This document shows positions 47,090-57,034 of a DNA stretch of 64,000 bases, piece after piece. A model generated the notes under the pieces. That model was not told the origin of the DNA. It worked only from the letters and a program-made list of their open reading frames with translations, and ran no database searches. The stretch spans positions 248,001 through 312,000 of the forward strand of contig MU119220.1 of NCBI GenBank assembly GCA_014904845.1, given 5' to 3'. The DNA is from Acephala macrosclerotiorum (taxonomy: Eukaryota; Ascomycota; Leotiomycetes; Helotiales; Mollisiaceae). The position numbers were made by a program, and so were the translations under genes. How positions within the stretch are numbered: the stretch's first letter is position 1; every line of letters starts with the position of its first letter.

Positions 47090-49435
47090 ATGTCCGATAT
47101 AGATAACGTTGCACGGTCCCCGACAAACTCCGACTCTTTTCACGGGCGCATGAGCGTCGAAGTCATGGGTACCGCTTCTTCGAACGCCAGCCTAACACCT
47201 CCTCCCCTCACTCAAACACCCCCGAGGACAGAGCTTAGCCGCGACCTTTCTACAATTCACGACCCCGAGTTGGCCAACCTGCCAGCAAACCATATCATCA
47301 ATCAAACGCAAAACGAGTCCACCTCCAGCGAAAATAGACTTCAAAGTTCATTATCGCTTGTCCAAAGTCAGGCAACCGACGAAACTCTACGCACCGGACC
47401 TCCCTACGACGAGTTATTAGAGGTAGCGCTCTCGTACCCAGTTTGGAAGCGTAAATCATTCTTCGAGGGGTGGAAGTGCTTCGATGCTCAAGGGCGACTT
47501 CGCAAACCTTGGAGAGATGTGGATGAATTGACGGCGCGAGTTGCGAAAGGGAAAGAGGAGAGGACGCAGCGACAGACACAGGAGAAGGAAGATGTGCCAA
47601 TCAACGACTCGCAACCCCCACGACAATTACCCACCTCCCCTCAACCTCTACAAAGCAATTCGCACAAAGCCTCACGACACTCAGTCGCCGCCGAAGCTGC
47701 TCAGACAGTGGATCAATGCTTCAATTGTCGACTTGATTCCAATTTTGGGGATGGCAGACCCAAGAGGCGCTGCAGCTCTTGTGCAAAGCTGTCAGCTCCT
47801 ACGCCCTCCAAAGCATCTGGAAAATACGGAACGCAATCAAATAAGAGATTGAAAACAGATGCCAACACGAAGCAAGGCTATACAGGAGGATATACATCGC
47901 AACCAACAGATGGCGCTCCGGTCTCTGGAGACCGACAACTATCGAGGAATACGAGGTCCGCTGGGCCTGATCCGCCTTCACCAGCACCGACATCCTCGAA
48001 TCACGAAAATGAGTTGTCATCACCAGCTCCCGAGATAACACAGCCCAAGAAACGTACATCTCAGACCAAACGTAAGACCAATGCCCCTCAAAGCAGGCTA
48101 ACTTCTGCGGTCCCCTCTCTACATGGTACAGCGAACGGGATAGACTCTGAGAGGACGCGGTCGAAATTTCGTACGCAGGTTAATTCGACAATTCCCCTCG
48201 CCAACCAACACCACCTCGACGACCCCCAGATTTGCAAAGTCTGCAATATGCCAGAGTGTACTTGCATCCTTGCTCGACGTTCTTCGCAGACAATCACTTG
48301 CAGTGAACACGCATGCTCCACGCACTTGTTCAACGCAACTTCGCTGCAGCGAATGTACGGCATCCGACTACTAGAGGAAGCGCAGCAGCAATTAAGCAAA
48401 ACCGGGTCATGGTCTTGTCCTGAATGCACACAAAAGAGTAAGAGGCAGCAACCAGAGGCAGTCTCCGCTGGGCTATACTCGATTCAATCCCCAGTTCATG
48501 AAGACAGCTTCCTCAGCCAGGACGAGATACGCAGGCCATTGAACGAGCTCTCCGGTAAGATCTCTCAGTATATCAACATGGCTTTCACCCAGCCCTCACC
48601 TTACCCTTTGGTTCCATTCACTGGAATACCGTGCATTCGCCATGAGTCGTCGACGGATCCTCTGGTACCTGTACTCCGTCGACTCCTGAATCCTAGCGAT
48701 CGAATTTCAATTCGTGCCAAGATTGAAAGCTTTCATATGGGCTCGGAGGAAAGCGCGATCTGGATAAAAGGTGTTTTGATGCTACTCGTCTGCGACTTCA
48801 TCTTCGACTCCGGATCGCCATTCGAAGACGCACCCGAGATGACAGAAATCCTTTCCCGTCGTAAGTCTACCTATCCTCAACCCTCAAACTCTCATTCTAA
48901 CTCTTCAGTCATCCCACCCAATCTACTAGAATCAATCATCCAAGAGAGTCGAATCCGAGCCATGAACAAGAAACCTGAAAACGCTCAGCACTTCACCCAA
49001 CGCCGAACACTCCGCCATGACGACTTCGCCAAGCAACTCGACAGCACAATGCTCTCCCTCGTCGGCTGCAACGACGAAACAAAGCGCTTCCACTCGGACA
49101 TCTCACGAATAGCTACGGGCCTCAACGAAAAAATATTCGCATACCAAGTAAAAGGGGTACATGAGCCGATCGTTGCAAAGACGGGCGACGCGTTCGATCC
49201 TGAACACCATGAGCTTGATAGTCCTGAGCTGGAAGGTGCGGGGATCAATCAGAGGGATCTCAAGGGGAAGACAATATTATTGACTACTATTGTGGGTGTC
49301 AAGTTTAAGGCGAGGGGACACGAGGGGTGGGAGGTGTGCTCGCCTGCTAAGGTGAGGCTTTGGCGGAATGCGACGTCGACGAATCAGAGTTTGGCGGCTC
49401 TGAAGCCTGTTCTACCTTTGAAGAGAAAAGGGTAA
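47090..49435 (+). CDS. large Ser/Pro-rich protein with PHD-like cysteine cluster
   Basis: Start MSDIDNVARSP at 47090. One intron, 48861-48908 (GTAAGT, branch TTCTAAC, CTCTTCAG), is 48 bp with no stop in frame, so the frame reads through it whether or not it is spliced; spliced length 765 aa. A WKRKSFFEGWKCFD block lies near residue 120. First cysteine set CFNC...RCSSC at about 208-228. Second set ICKVCNMPECTC...CSEHACSTHLFN...WSCPEC at about 380-445 has the spacing of a PHD-type zinc finger, which usually reads histone tails. The C-terminal third is helical and ends LKPVLPLKRKG. A GTAAGA at the stop codon could be another donor. Nuclear, chromatin-linked role is inference. It is transcribed away from the Hsp70/Zn2Cys6 gene. 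Confidence 0.8.
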   Translation: MSDIDNVARSPTNSDSFHGRMSVEVMGTASSNASLTPPPLTQTPPRTELSRDLSTIHDPELANLPANHIINQTQNESTSSENRLQSSLSLVQSQATDETLRTGPPYDELLEVALSYPVWKRKSFFEGWKCFDAQGRLRKPWRDVDELTARVAKGKEERTQRQTQEKEDVPINDSQPPRQLPTSPQPLQSNSHKASRHSVAAEAAQTVDQCFNCRLDSNFGDGRPKRRCSSCAKLSAPTPSKASGKYGTQSNKRLKTDANTKQGYTGGYTSQPTDGAPVSGDRQLSRNTRSAGPDPPSPAPTSSNHENELSSPAPEITQPKKRTSQTKRKTNAPQSRLTSAVPSLHGTANGIDSERTRSKFRTQVNSTIPLANQHHLDDPQICKVCNMPECTCILARRSSQTITCSEHACSTHLFNATSLQRMYGIRLLEEAQQQLSKTGSWSCPECTQKSKRQQPEAVSAGLYSIQSPVHEDSFLSQDEIRRPLNELSGKISQYINMAFTQPSPYPLVPFTGIPCIRHESSTDPLVPVLRRLLNPSDRISIRAKIESFHMGSEESAIWIKGVLMLLVCDFIFDSGSPFEDAPEMTEILSRRKSTYPQPSNSHSNSSVIPPNLLESIIQESRIRAMNKKPENAQHFTQRRTLRHDDFAKQLDSTMLSLVGCNDETKRFHSDISRIATGLNEKIFAYQVKGVHEPIVAKTGDAFDPEHHELDSPELEGAGINQRDLKGKTILLTTIVGVKFKARGHEGWEVCSPAKVRLWRNATSTNQSLAALKPVLPLKRKG

Positions 49436-50091
49436 GAGATGCCTTGAAAACATACGTTCACGAGGTATACTACTCTCCATGTCCCCCTTCCGATTCAGTG
49501 TATATATTAATGTTCAATTTATTATAGTTTCACAAGCCGACAAAACTAATAAAAAGCGTTTAAAAGTGTATAATCTTTGAGTCGGAGCCGCATAACGCTT
49601 GCCCACAAATGAATCCTCAGCTCGCTTAACTTCTGAATTACAAGGCGAGCTGAACTCGTATAGTTGCCCAGCTAATTATCCTTTATCGCTTGCACAAAAC
49701 GAGCATTCTCGGCCCCCAATATTATCGTTGTCCTGAAGTACTGGGTCAGATAACTTCTTAGCACTGCGGCTGTCATTTAAAACTTAATTGCCGCAGAATA
49801 AGCTTTAATTTAGGCTCAGACGATGTGAGATTGCGCGGGACGCGAGACAGACGCGAGACAGGGGATTTTCTGGAGTTCTCTTAACTGTTGGTTTGGTTAT
49901 CCTTACGGAGGTACTTTCTCATCATTATTTTATGTGATTAGTGTCCGAATTTTGCGTTATTTTTTATAGCTTCTGTTCAACAGCTTTCTCCCAAAGCACT
50001 TTGAAACTACGGCACTCCACCCGCAGCACCAACACCTACCCCGTGGATACAGCATCCCGCAATAACGATCCTCACCACCTCTCTCTTCCCC
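49436..50091. other. intergenic
   Basis: Spacer with AT-rich stretches around 49500-49570 and 49760-49990. No gene seen. Confidence 0.5.
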
Positions 50092-50990
50092 ATGCTACTT
50101 CTCCCCCCTGCTTCACTCGCACAAAGAATATGCTACTTCTCTGACGACACTGCCGCCGACGGCTACAGCGCCTGTAATAATAGTACTGAACACTCCGGCT
50201 GCTGTCGCTTATACCAAACCAACGGGACCCCCGTTGACCTGTATACCACGAACGGACTGTGTCTAAGGAGGAACGGGGTGTGGAACGGGGTGTGGAACGG
50301 GTTCTTCTCTCGGAGTGGGTGTACGGACTCGACGTGGCAGAGTAGCGACTGTCCAAAGGCTTGTCCTGGTACGTCCATCTAGACAAAATGGGCAGAGAAT
50401 GGATGAGAAATGGGATGGGACTAATGAGAAACAGCGTTGGGCTCGCCGGAATCAAATGTTGTCCAGCCTTGTGACGCATCATCAGGTGGCCTTTGGTGCT
50501 GCAGAGCAGATGGTACTGGTGACTGCTGCGGATCCGCGAAAATGCTTGCGATCGAGCAGCTCATATTCCCTACCTCTACCTCTTATCTTCATCCTCCTCT
50601 TCATCGTCTTCCGCCACATCTGGCGCAACGCAAGTAATATCTACAAACTCAAATTCAACCATATCAACCCTCTCGCCCTCAGCATCCTGTGCCTCAAACT
50701 CCACGGCCTTGGGCCTAAGCTCGCAAGTTAATACAGCGACGATAGGCATTGGTGCTTCATTGGGCGTAGCGTTCCTCGTTACGCTCGGGATGCTGGGGTA
50801 GCGGGAGTGGGCGTGGAGGAAGCGGCCGCTAGTCGTGTTTGTCCAAGGGGAGGTAGACAACGATAAGGTGAGCGAAGTGAGCGCGCATCCGAAGGTGTAT
50901 CATGAGTTGGGACGCTCTGGGCACGAGCGTCAGGAATTGGGGAGCTCTGGACATGGGCTGCCGGAATTGGATGGGCTCAATCGCTGTTGA
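50092..50990 (+). pseudogene. Cys-rich, single-pass membrane protein, broken
   Basis: Exon 1 50092-50368, intron 50369-50434 (GTACGT...ACAG), exon 2 50435-50990. The ectodomain has the fungal Cys pattern CYFSDD...CCRL...NGLCL...CTDSTW...CPKACP and CCRADGTGDCC. After FPTSTS one base is lost (about 50580), and the frame continues as a run of nine serines, a Thr/Ser linker, a membrane helix (IGIGASLGVAFLVTLGML) and, past a TAG at about 50801, a cytosolic tail REWAWRKRPLVV... to TGA at 50988. TAG replaces an expected TGG (Trp), a G-to-A change of RIP type. The signal peptide from the ATG at 50092 is short (MLLLPPASLA), so the true start may be upstream. Probably a dead surface sensor or adhesin-like gene. 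Confidence 0.65.
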
Positions 50991-51692
50991 GTAAGAATTG
51001 AAAAGCGTTGATCCCGAGATGTGTTTCCGCCTTGAATACACGTCGAAATTCGAGGAAATGTACGATGGGTGCAGGCAGAACTATTTCGCTTTCGCTTTCT
51101 TTTTTTTTATGCATTTCAATGGGCTTTGGGGTCTTGTTCTTGTCAGGTTGAGCAAGATAAACTAAAATGGTGGAGTTAATACTGTATGCGTATAGCCTTT
51201 ATCAGTTATCGCGATGTAAGGCTCATCTATTTGTTGACGGGTATCAGGATTACCTCTTAATACCCCGCCCCCACATTTCCGCCCCAAATTAGCTTCCGCT
51301 CTTCCCGCTCCTGCACCCGCTTCCGCCCTTAACTTCCCGATCCACTTGCACCATCACCAATAAGACTCACTGTCTGAACGCTGGCAGATTATCACAAAGA
51401 GGGCTATATGTAAGATCTTACGAGACGTCTGTTCCGAGTGGTATTCACGATGAGTGCTGACATTTGCTTGAGAAGGTTTGCTAGGTCTTACATCGAGTGG
51501 AGGTACCGGTAGTATTAACAGTGAGTTTGTAAAGAGCCGAATATCCCGGATATTGAACTGTGGAAGCGCTATCATTGCTGTACCACTCAGTCAGAAACTC
51601 GGACTTTACCCGGAAGTTGTGGACCTTCTCAAATGTCCATAAGAAGAGTCCATATCTTTATTCATACTTGGTAGGTACTCAACCAACCGGCA
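50991..51692. other. intergenic
   Basis: Upstream of the monooxygenase gene. Pyrimidine-rich near 51290-51350. No coding region recognised. Confidence 0.5.
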
Positions 51693-53727
51693 ATGACTGA
51701 GGTAATGAACCGACCCCGTGTTCCTGTTGGCAGCTTGCCAGTAGGTATCCCCAATATTCCGACTTTCGATGGCGAAGCAACTCTCAATGCCAATAATGAA
51801 GCTGCTACTTTCCTCAAAAGCTTCGCCGAAGCAATTCAGAACAAGGACTGGTCGACTTTTAGCAGTTTCTTCGATGAAGGCTCTTGGTGGAGAGACAGCT
51901 TGACGTTGACCTTCGACAAACGAACACTGCATGGAAAACAAGATATCGTCGAGGCATGGAAGACTCTCTGCGAGACCAGGAAGCCATCGAGATTCTCTTC
52001 GGAGAAAGATGACGATATGATTATGGAAGCTCAATTTGTGCGGATGGCGCCTCAGCTAGCCTTTATCGATGTTCCCTTCAGCTTCTCGACAGAATCTCCC
52101 AAGACGAAGTGCATTGGACAAGTCAAGCTCGTTCCGAAGGATGGCAAGTGGAAAGTTTGGGTCATGACCACAGCTGTGATGGCGCTTGAGGAGTATCCAT
52201 TCGAGTCTTTACCTCGTCAATCTCCCTCAATGATCGATGCTTCTCAGAGGGGCAAGCCGCAAGCTCACGGTCTTCCTCGTATCGAAGGAGTTCTGGATGC
52301 CATTGTCATCGGTGCCAGCGGCAGCGGAATTTCAAACACGATAATGCTTGACTCAATCGGCGCGAACGTCGCAGCCTTCGACATCGAGCCAGTTGCAGGT
52401 GGAAACTGGTCGACCAAGCGATACGAGAATGTCTGCCTACACCATCCTGCCTTCATGATCCAGCTTCCAATGTTCCCTGTCCCAAGTGAGGGGTATCCAG
52501 ACTACCTGAGCGGTCGAGACTTGACGAAATACTTTGCCACAGCTATCGAGAAGCTCAAACTTCCTGTCTTCGCTGGTATCAAGGTAGTAAACAACTTCTT
52601 CGACGAGAAGACAAAGCTGTGGAGCGTCCGCATCCAGGATGTTGAGACAGGAAAGGAAGCCACGCTCCAAGCCAAAAACATCGTCATCTCAAACGGTTTC
52701 CTCGTCTCGCACGAGAATCCCAAGTATCCAGACCTAAAAGATCAACACCTCTTCAAAGGACCTGTGGAGCACACAACTGTGTACCGCACCCCGGCACCAT
52801 ATAAAGGCAAGAACGTCGTCATCGTCGGCTCAGGCAACTCAGCTCACGATGTGGCCCACAATCTAGCCTTGAGCAACGCTAAGAGCGTCACCATCTTGCA
52901 GCGCAGCCCAACGGTCCTCCTTGATTTCAATGTCATCGGTCCAATGGTGACGACGATGTATGATGGGGCTACACCAATCGACACAGCGGACTTTCTGAGA
53001 GCGAGTCTGCCTACCGCTATTGAACGAGACATGGCGAGAGGAGCTTTGGCTAGTATGATAGCCTCGCAAGCGGATCGAAATGCTGCATTTGAGAGCAAAG
53101 GATACATGGTTGACCGTACCCCTTGTCTTATCTCGCGCGCGTTTGAAGAGCGTGGGAGGTCGTTTTATATGGATCAACCGAAGATGTTTGACCTTGTTTT
53201 CAAAGATCGAATCAGGATTGCCAGAGGTGAAGCAAAGGCATTCGTTGAGAATGGTTTGGTTGTGAGGGATATTGAAGGCGGAAAGGATAGAGTCATTGAA
53301 GCTGGAGGCGTAGTGCTTGCGACGGGGTATGAGATTCTGGATTTGCCAAAGAAGTGGGTAGAGATGGGCTTCTTAGATGCGAAGAGTGCGGGAATGGTGG
53401 AGAACGTCAGTCTTTTCGGAGTCGATGAAGAAGGAGAGATTCCGGGATACGTTACTGCGAGCGGTCGTGAGTTGCAACTTATTTTCTTGGAAGGAGATGT
53501 ACTAACCTCTTTCGATAGATCCCCACCTCTATTTCTCAGGCATTGGCTTTTATATGTCCCGCTCGATTGTAAGTAATTTCCTGCACGTCCCAACTCTTTT
53601 TGCTGACTCTCAACAGGGAAGATACACCGCGATCCAAGTTATGGCTGACGTGACAGGAATTTTCCCGGCCACATACCCTCGATCGAAGAAAATGTCGAGT
53701 CATTACAAGAAACAAACTAAATCATGA
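51693..53727 (+). CDS. NTF2-like/flavin monooxygenase (FMO type)
   Basis: Exons 51693-53463, 53519-53568 and 53617-53727 (introns 55 and 48 bp) give 643 aa. Residues 30-165 form an NTF2/SnoaL-like domain (FLKSFAEAIQNKDWSTFSSFF; WWRDSLTLTFD). Then the flavoprotein part: FAD-binding VIGASGSGIS, the FMO signature FKGPVEHTTVY, NADPH-binding VIVGSGNSAHD and the late motif VLATGYE. The C-terminus DPHLYFSGIGFYMSRS is typical of the family. Such enzymes use NADPH and O2 to oxygenate N, S or carbonyl groups (YUCCA/Baeyer-Villiger-like); substrate unknown. The first GxGxxG glycine is Ser-substituted (GASGSG), as often in this fungal group. No biosynthetic cluster partners are evident nearby. Confidence 0.9.
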
Positions 53728-54298
53728 CAAGAATGCAGACAAATTAGGGATAACCGCTCTGAATATCAATGAAAATTTCATGTTCCTGTCCTTTCTCTGA
53801 ATTCCATAAAATGCATCCCTCTGCCAGCAGGCGGCAGATTGAGTTTCGGTATAACGTGTAGCCATAATCAATGCAATTTTCAACTTGGAGAATACCTCAG
53901 ATTTTGCGGCTCTGTAACAGGACTTTCAGACCTGAAAAGTTCCTAACCTGGAGCTGGAAATTCTAGAACCTGTGAAATTTGTTTGCGTCACGTTGGATGC
54001 TTTAGCAGATGCAGGTGTTTCAAAAACAAGATCGGATACATATCTCACCAACTCCGAGAGATCTGTAAGCAAAATAAGACAAATATTCGTGCATTAGAAC
54101 GTGCATCTCATAGCTAATAATTATTCAATTACTTACCATCATTATACACCAAAACTTTCATATTCTTACAACATTCACATCTTCACTCTATAATCTATGC
54201 CAGCCCCTCTATCCTCTGTAGGGCTGATAAGTTGCAACGTCTGGGGAATCTTCCCCTAGTCTAGGTGTCCACGTAGGACTTATCGGTATTGAAAATTG
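53728..54298. other. intergenic, converging 3' ends
   Basis: Spacer between the monooxygenase (+) and a minus-strand membrane protein. No gene seen. Confidence 0.5.
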
Positions 54299-55092
54299 TC
54301 ACGGTAACGGCGGCATTGCGCCGTGAAGTTCCGGACTTTGAACTCTCTGCACGGGGTTGACAGGAGAGGCATCTCCAACGATGCCAGGAGTTTGCGGATA
54401 AGAAACTGATGTTGGACCTAACGCGTTCTGATAAATGTGGTTTTGTTGTTCCGGAGCAAGGCTGACTGGTGGAGAAAAGACTACAATTTCGCGTGATTGC
54501 TCGTACGAGCCGGGAGGAACAGTTCGATTGCTGCCTTTCTCCTGCGGTGATATATAGAAGGAATTGGGGAAGTTTGAGGACCGATCGTTGTATTTCACTG
54601 CATCAGTGAAAGGGACAGGTGAATAGCTGGCATTTGAGGGCGGTGGTGGTCCGCTTGGGTAGAATCCTGGCTGGGCCGACACTGGTGATGAACTATTGCG
54701 ATGAAGGAGATAGACGACAAGAATAATCACCGCTCCGATGATAGCGAGACCGCCTATTGCGCCATCGATGATGGCACCAATTGGAGCTAGGTTGAGTGCT
54801 GGACTTGAAGTTGGAGTGGGAGTTGGCAATGAGCTGGCGGTGGATGACCCTGGGGAGCTTGAACTCGAGAAGGTTATTGTCGAGCGCGTGAAGAGGAGAT
54901 GTGGAGGGTGTTGAGAATGATGAGAATGTTGTAGATATATATAAATTCGGTGACCTCAGCGTAGACGATTGTACTCTGGTTTCCGTCCGTGGCATATGTA
55001 AACCATGTTGTTATGTACTGAATGTTATAACAGTACCAGCTAGTGGCGAGTCCAATGTCATAGTTGAGAACATTGTAATTGCAATAAGGAAG
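54299..55092 (-). pseudogene. second Cys-rich single-pass membrane protein, frames broken
   Basis: On the minus strand an exon starting at 55092 after a GCAAG acceptor reads LPYCNYNVLNYDIGLATSWY and FTYATDGNQSTIVYAE, the end of a fungal Cys-rich ectodomain. Near the (TA) run at about 54935-54945 the frame shifts to a Ser/Thr linker (STTFSSFSTPSTSP), and near 54890 it shifts again to ITFSSSSSPGSSTAS. The rest is open: a membrane helix (IGGLAIIGAVIILVVYLL) and a 110-residue cytosolic tail ending GAMPPLP. The tail alone is an intact 176-codon frame from 54829. Earlier exons were not found. Two frame breaks suggest decay; assembly error is possible. Confidence 0.5.
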
Positions 55093-56532
55093 CTTGCATT
55101 ACTGCTAAGGCCCGTTAAATTAGCAATGTACGTTCGTTGTGGGTTATGAGATTAGATATTGTCCTACCAGTTTATTACAAATGGATCAGTCAGACATTCG
55201 GAAGCGCAGGTTGCAGTCCTCGACTGCGGAATATAGGATGTGAATATCTAGCAAGCTGACACGGTGTCGCAACAACCAAAGACGTTATGAACACTATCAT
55301 GAACACACAAATAGCCGTAGAATCCGTGCAGAACTGCCACGGCGAGTCTGAGTGTCTAATCAGTACTCGCACATTTTTGAGATTTTCAGTACTTACTCGT
55401 AGATCCACTCAAGAACCCACAAGTTACACCAAGGTCATCTCTCGCAAGGACTTGAGTTCTAGGTGTTAGGTGTTAGGGCAGGGCTCCAATCTGTCTTATC
55501 TTCAGCAAATAAATGTCATTTGACGGGTGTGGGTTTTGGTCCATCCAATGGCAGCGACGAAGCTGCAAAGGGTAAGAGAAAGTATGCCAGTGCTGTGTAG
55601 AAATGCATTTGTCAAATATGAGAGCCAACCGTCGAGAAAGCAGCCTCGAACAATGTGGAGATGTGGAAATAAAAATAGGGTGACACCCCTGAGCTCCCCG
55701 AGATACTCTACCGATCAACAGCGACCTCACTTAGGCCATAGTCAACAGTGAATCTGCATCAAGTTTGCTTTGAGCAAACCTGAAGTTCGAAAATTATAGT
55801 TCAATTGTTGTCCCACTGCAACTTCCGAAGTCAGCTCAAGCATTGCCTTGCCAAACAGGAATCTTTTGGCAGCAAAGTTGTCCCAAAACCCTTAAATCTT
55901 CAGCGACCGAAGTCTCAGGCATCCTCTGCAGCGCGGGAGCTATTGTGCGTGATGAAGCTGGTTGGTCAGCCACCAAATTAGGTTACACCATGAGGGGCGG
56001 AATTGTTACACTCGGAGACTTGCAGAGGTGTCTGAAAATATCATGCTTAACTGGATTGAGGTAATGCATGTATTACAGGATAAAGCGTTGATAGATAACA
56101 TTGATGTCTAGGAAAGACGTGGGACGCAGAAAAAGAGGTACCTCTTCGAACAAGTTATTTAAACTGTTTCAGAAACCTTGCAAATCGGATAGACATCAGC
56201 TGAAGCAGAATCTGCGACTTTGGTAGCCGACAAGAACATTGTCCGGAAATTGATTAAACTTGGCCAAAGATACCGAATCTGGTAGTCTGGGTCCTCTGGT
56301 GGAGGAGTCAGTAACCTGGGCGCCTGCCGGACATACCAAACCGCGTTACCTTCTAGGCTAGATATCTTAAATAAATTTTCGAAGCCATATCTACCACGTA
56401 TAAAGATATCATGCTAGTCGGACTCCCCCAGCTTCGCAGGCCCGTAAGAACTCGGTTCAAACGATCTGACACAGAGTACTGTGGATAAACTCGCGATTGC
56501 ACCCACTTCAAAGCTTCGACACCCTTAAATTA
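55093..56532. other. intergenic
   Basis: May hold the missing 5' exons of the preceding minus-strand gene. Otherwise short open frames only. Confidence 0.45.
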
Positions 56533-57034
56533 CTAGTCCTTCGCATCAGGATCTGGCATGTTATTCCCGCTTTTGCTGTGGTATTGTTTCCTTAAGAATT
56601 GTTCAACCTGAACGTCGTGTTCGGGTCTTTCAGGCGGTCCTGTTGCTTTCACGTCATTCTCTGGCTCGCCTTGATCATATGCAACTTGTTGTAGCTTGCT
56701 AACACCCGGAATGTACGAGCACGCTGCGCCGTCAGTTCCCTGTGCCTTCGCTTTGAGGGGTATGTAGAGCGTGAGGTATTTTGGGGCGCACCTTTCTCGA
56801 CATAGCCGGGCTCTGGTTCTTTTGGTCCGCCAAATGCTGCCTCGTTCAATTTGTCCTTCAAGTCACCCTTCTTGACTGTGTTTCCATGCGCGTCCTTCTT
56901 GAAGTTTGCTTTGTCTCGGTTCGGGTCGTAATCACCTTGCTGATCGGTCGAAGTTGATATAGTATTGGCGACAGATCCGTAGGCCGAATTGGTGTGCTTT
57001 TGATATTATCAACAGTAGAAGGTTGGGAAGACAT
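56533..57034 (-). CDS. small conserved fungal protein, one-base frameshift
   Basis: Exon 1 57034-56792 starts MSSQPSTVDNIKST; intron 56791-56724 (donor GTGCGC, branch AACTGAC, acceptor GCGCAG); exon 2 56723-56533 ends NMPDPDAKD. The frame slips by one base after KST (about 56988): NSAYGSVANTIS, DPNRDKANFKKD, GPKEPEPGYVEK and, in exon 2, SYIPGVSKLQQ and GPPERPEHDVQVEQFLRKQ follow. I recognise this layout as a conserved, hydrophilic, uncharacterised fungal family of about 145 aa. Total is 144 codons plus 2 bases, so one base is missing. Function unknown; stress or DNA-binding roles suggested for similar small proteins are not supported here. Confidence 0.65.
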
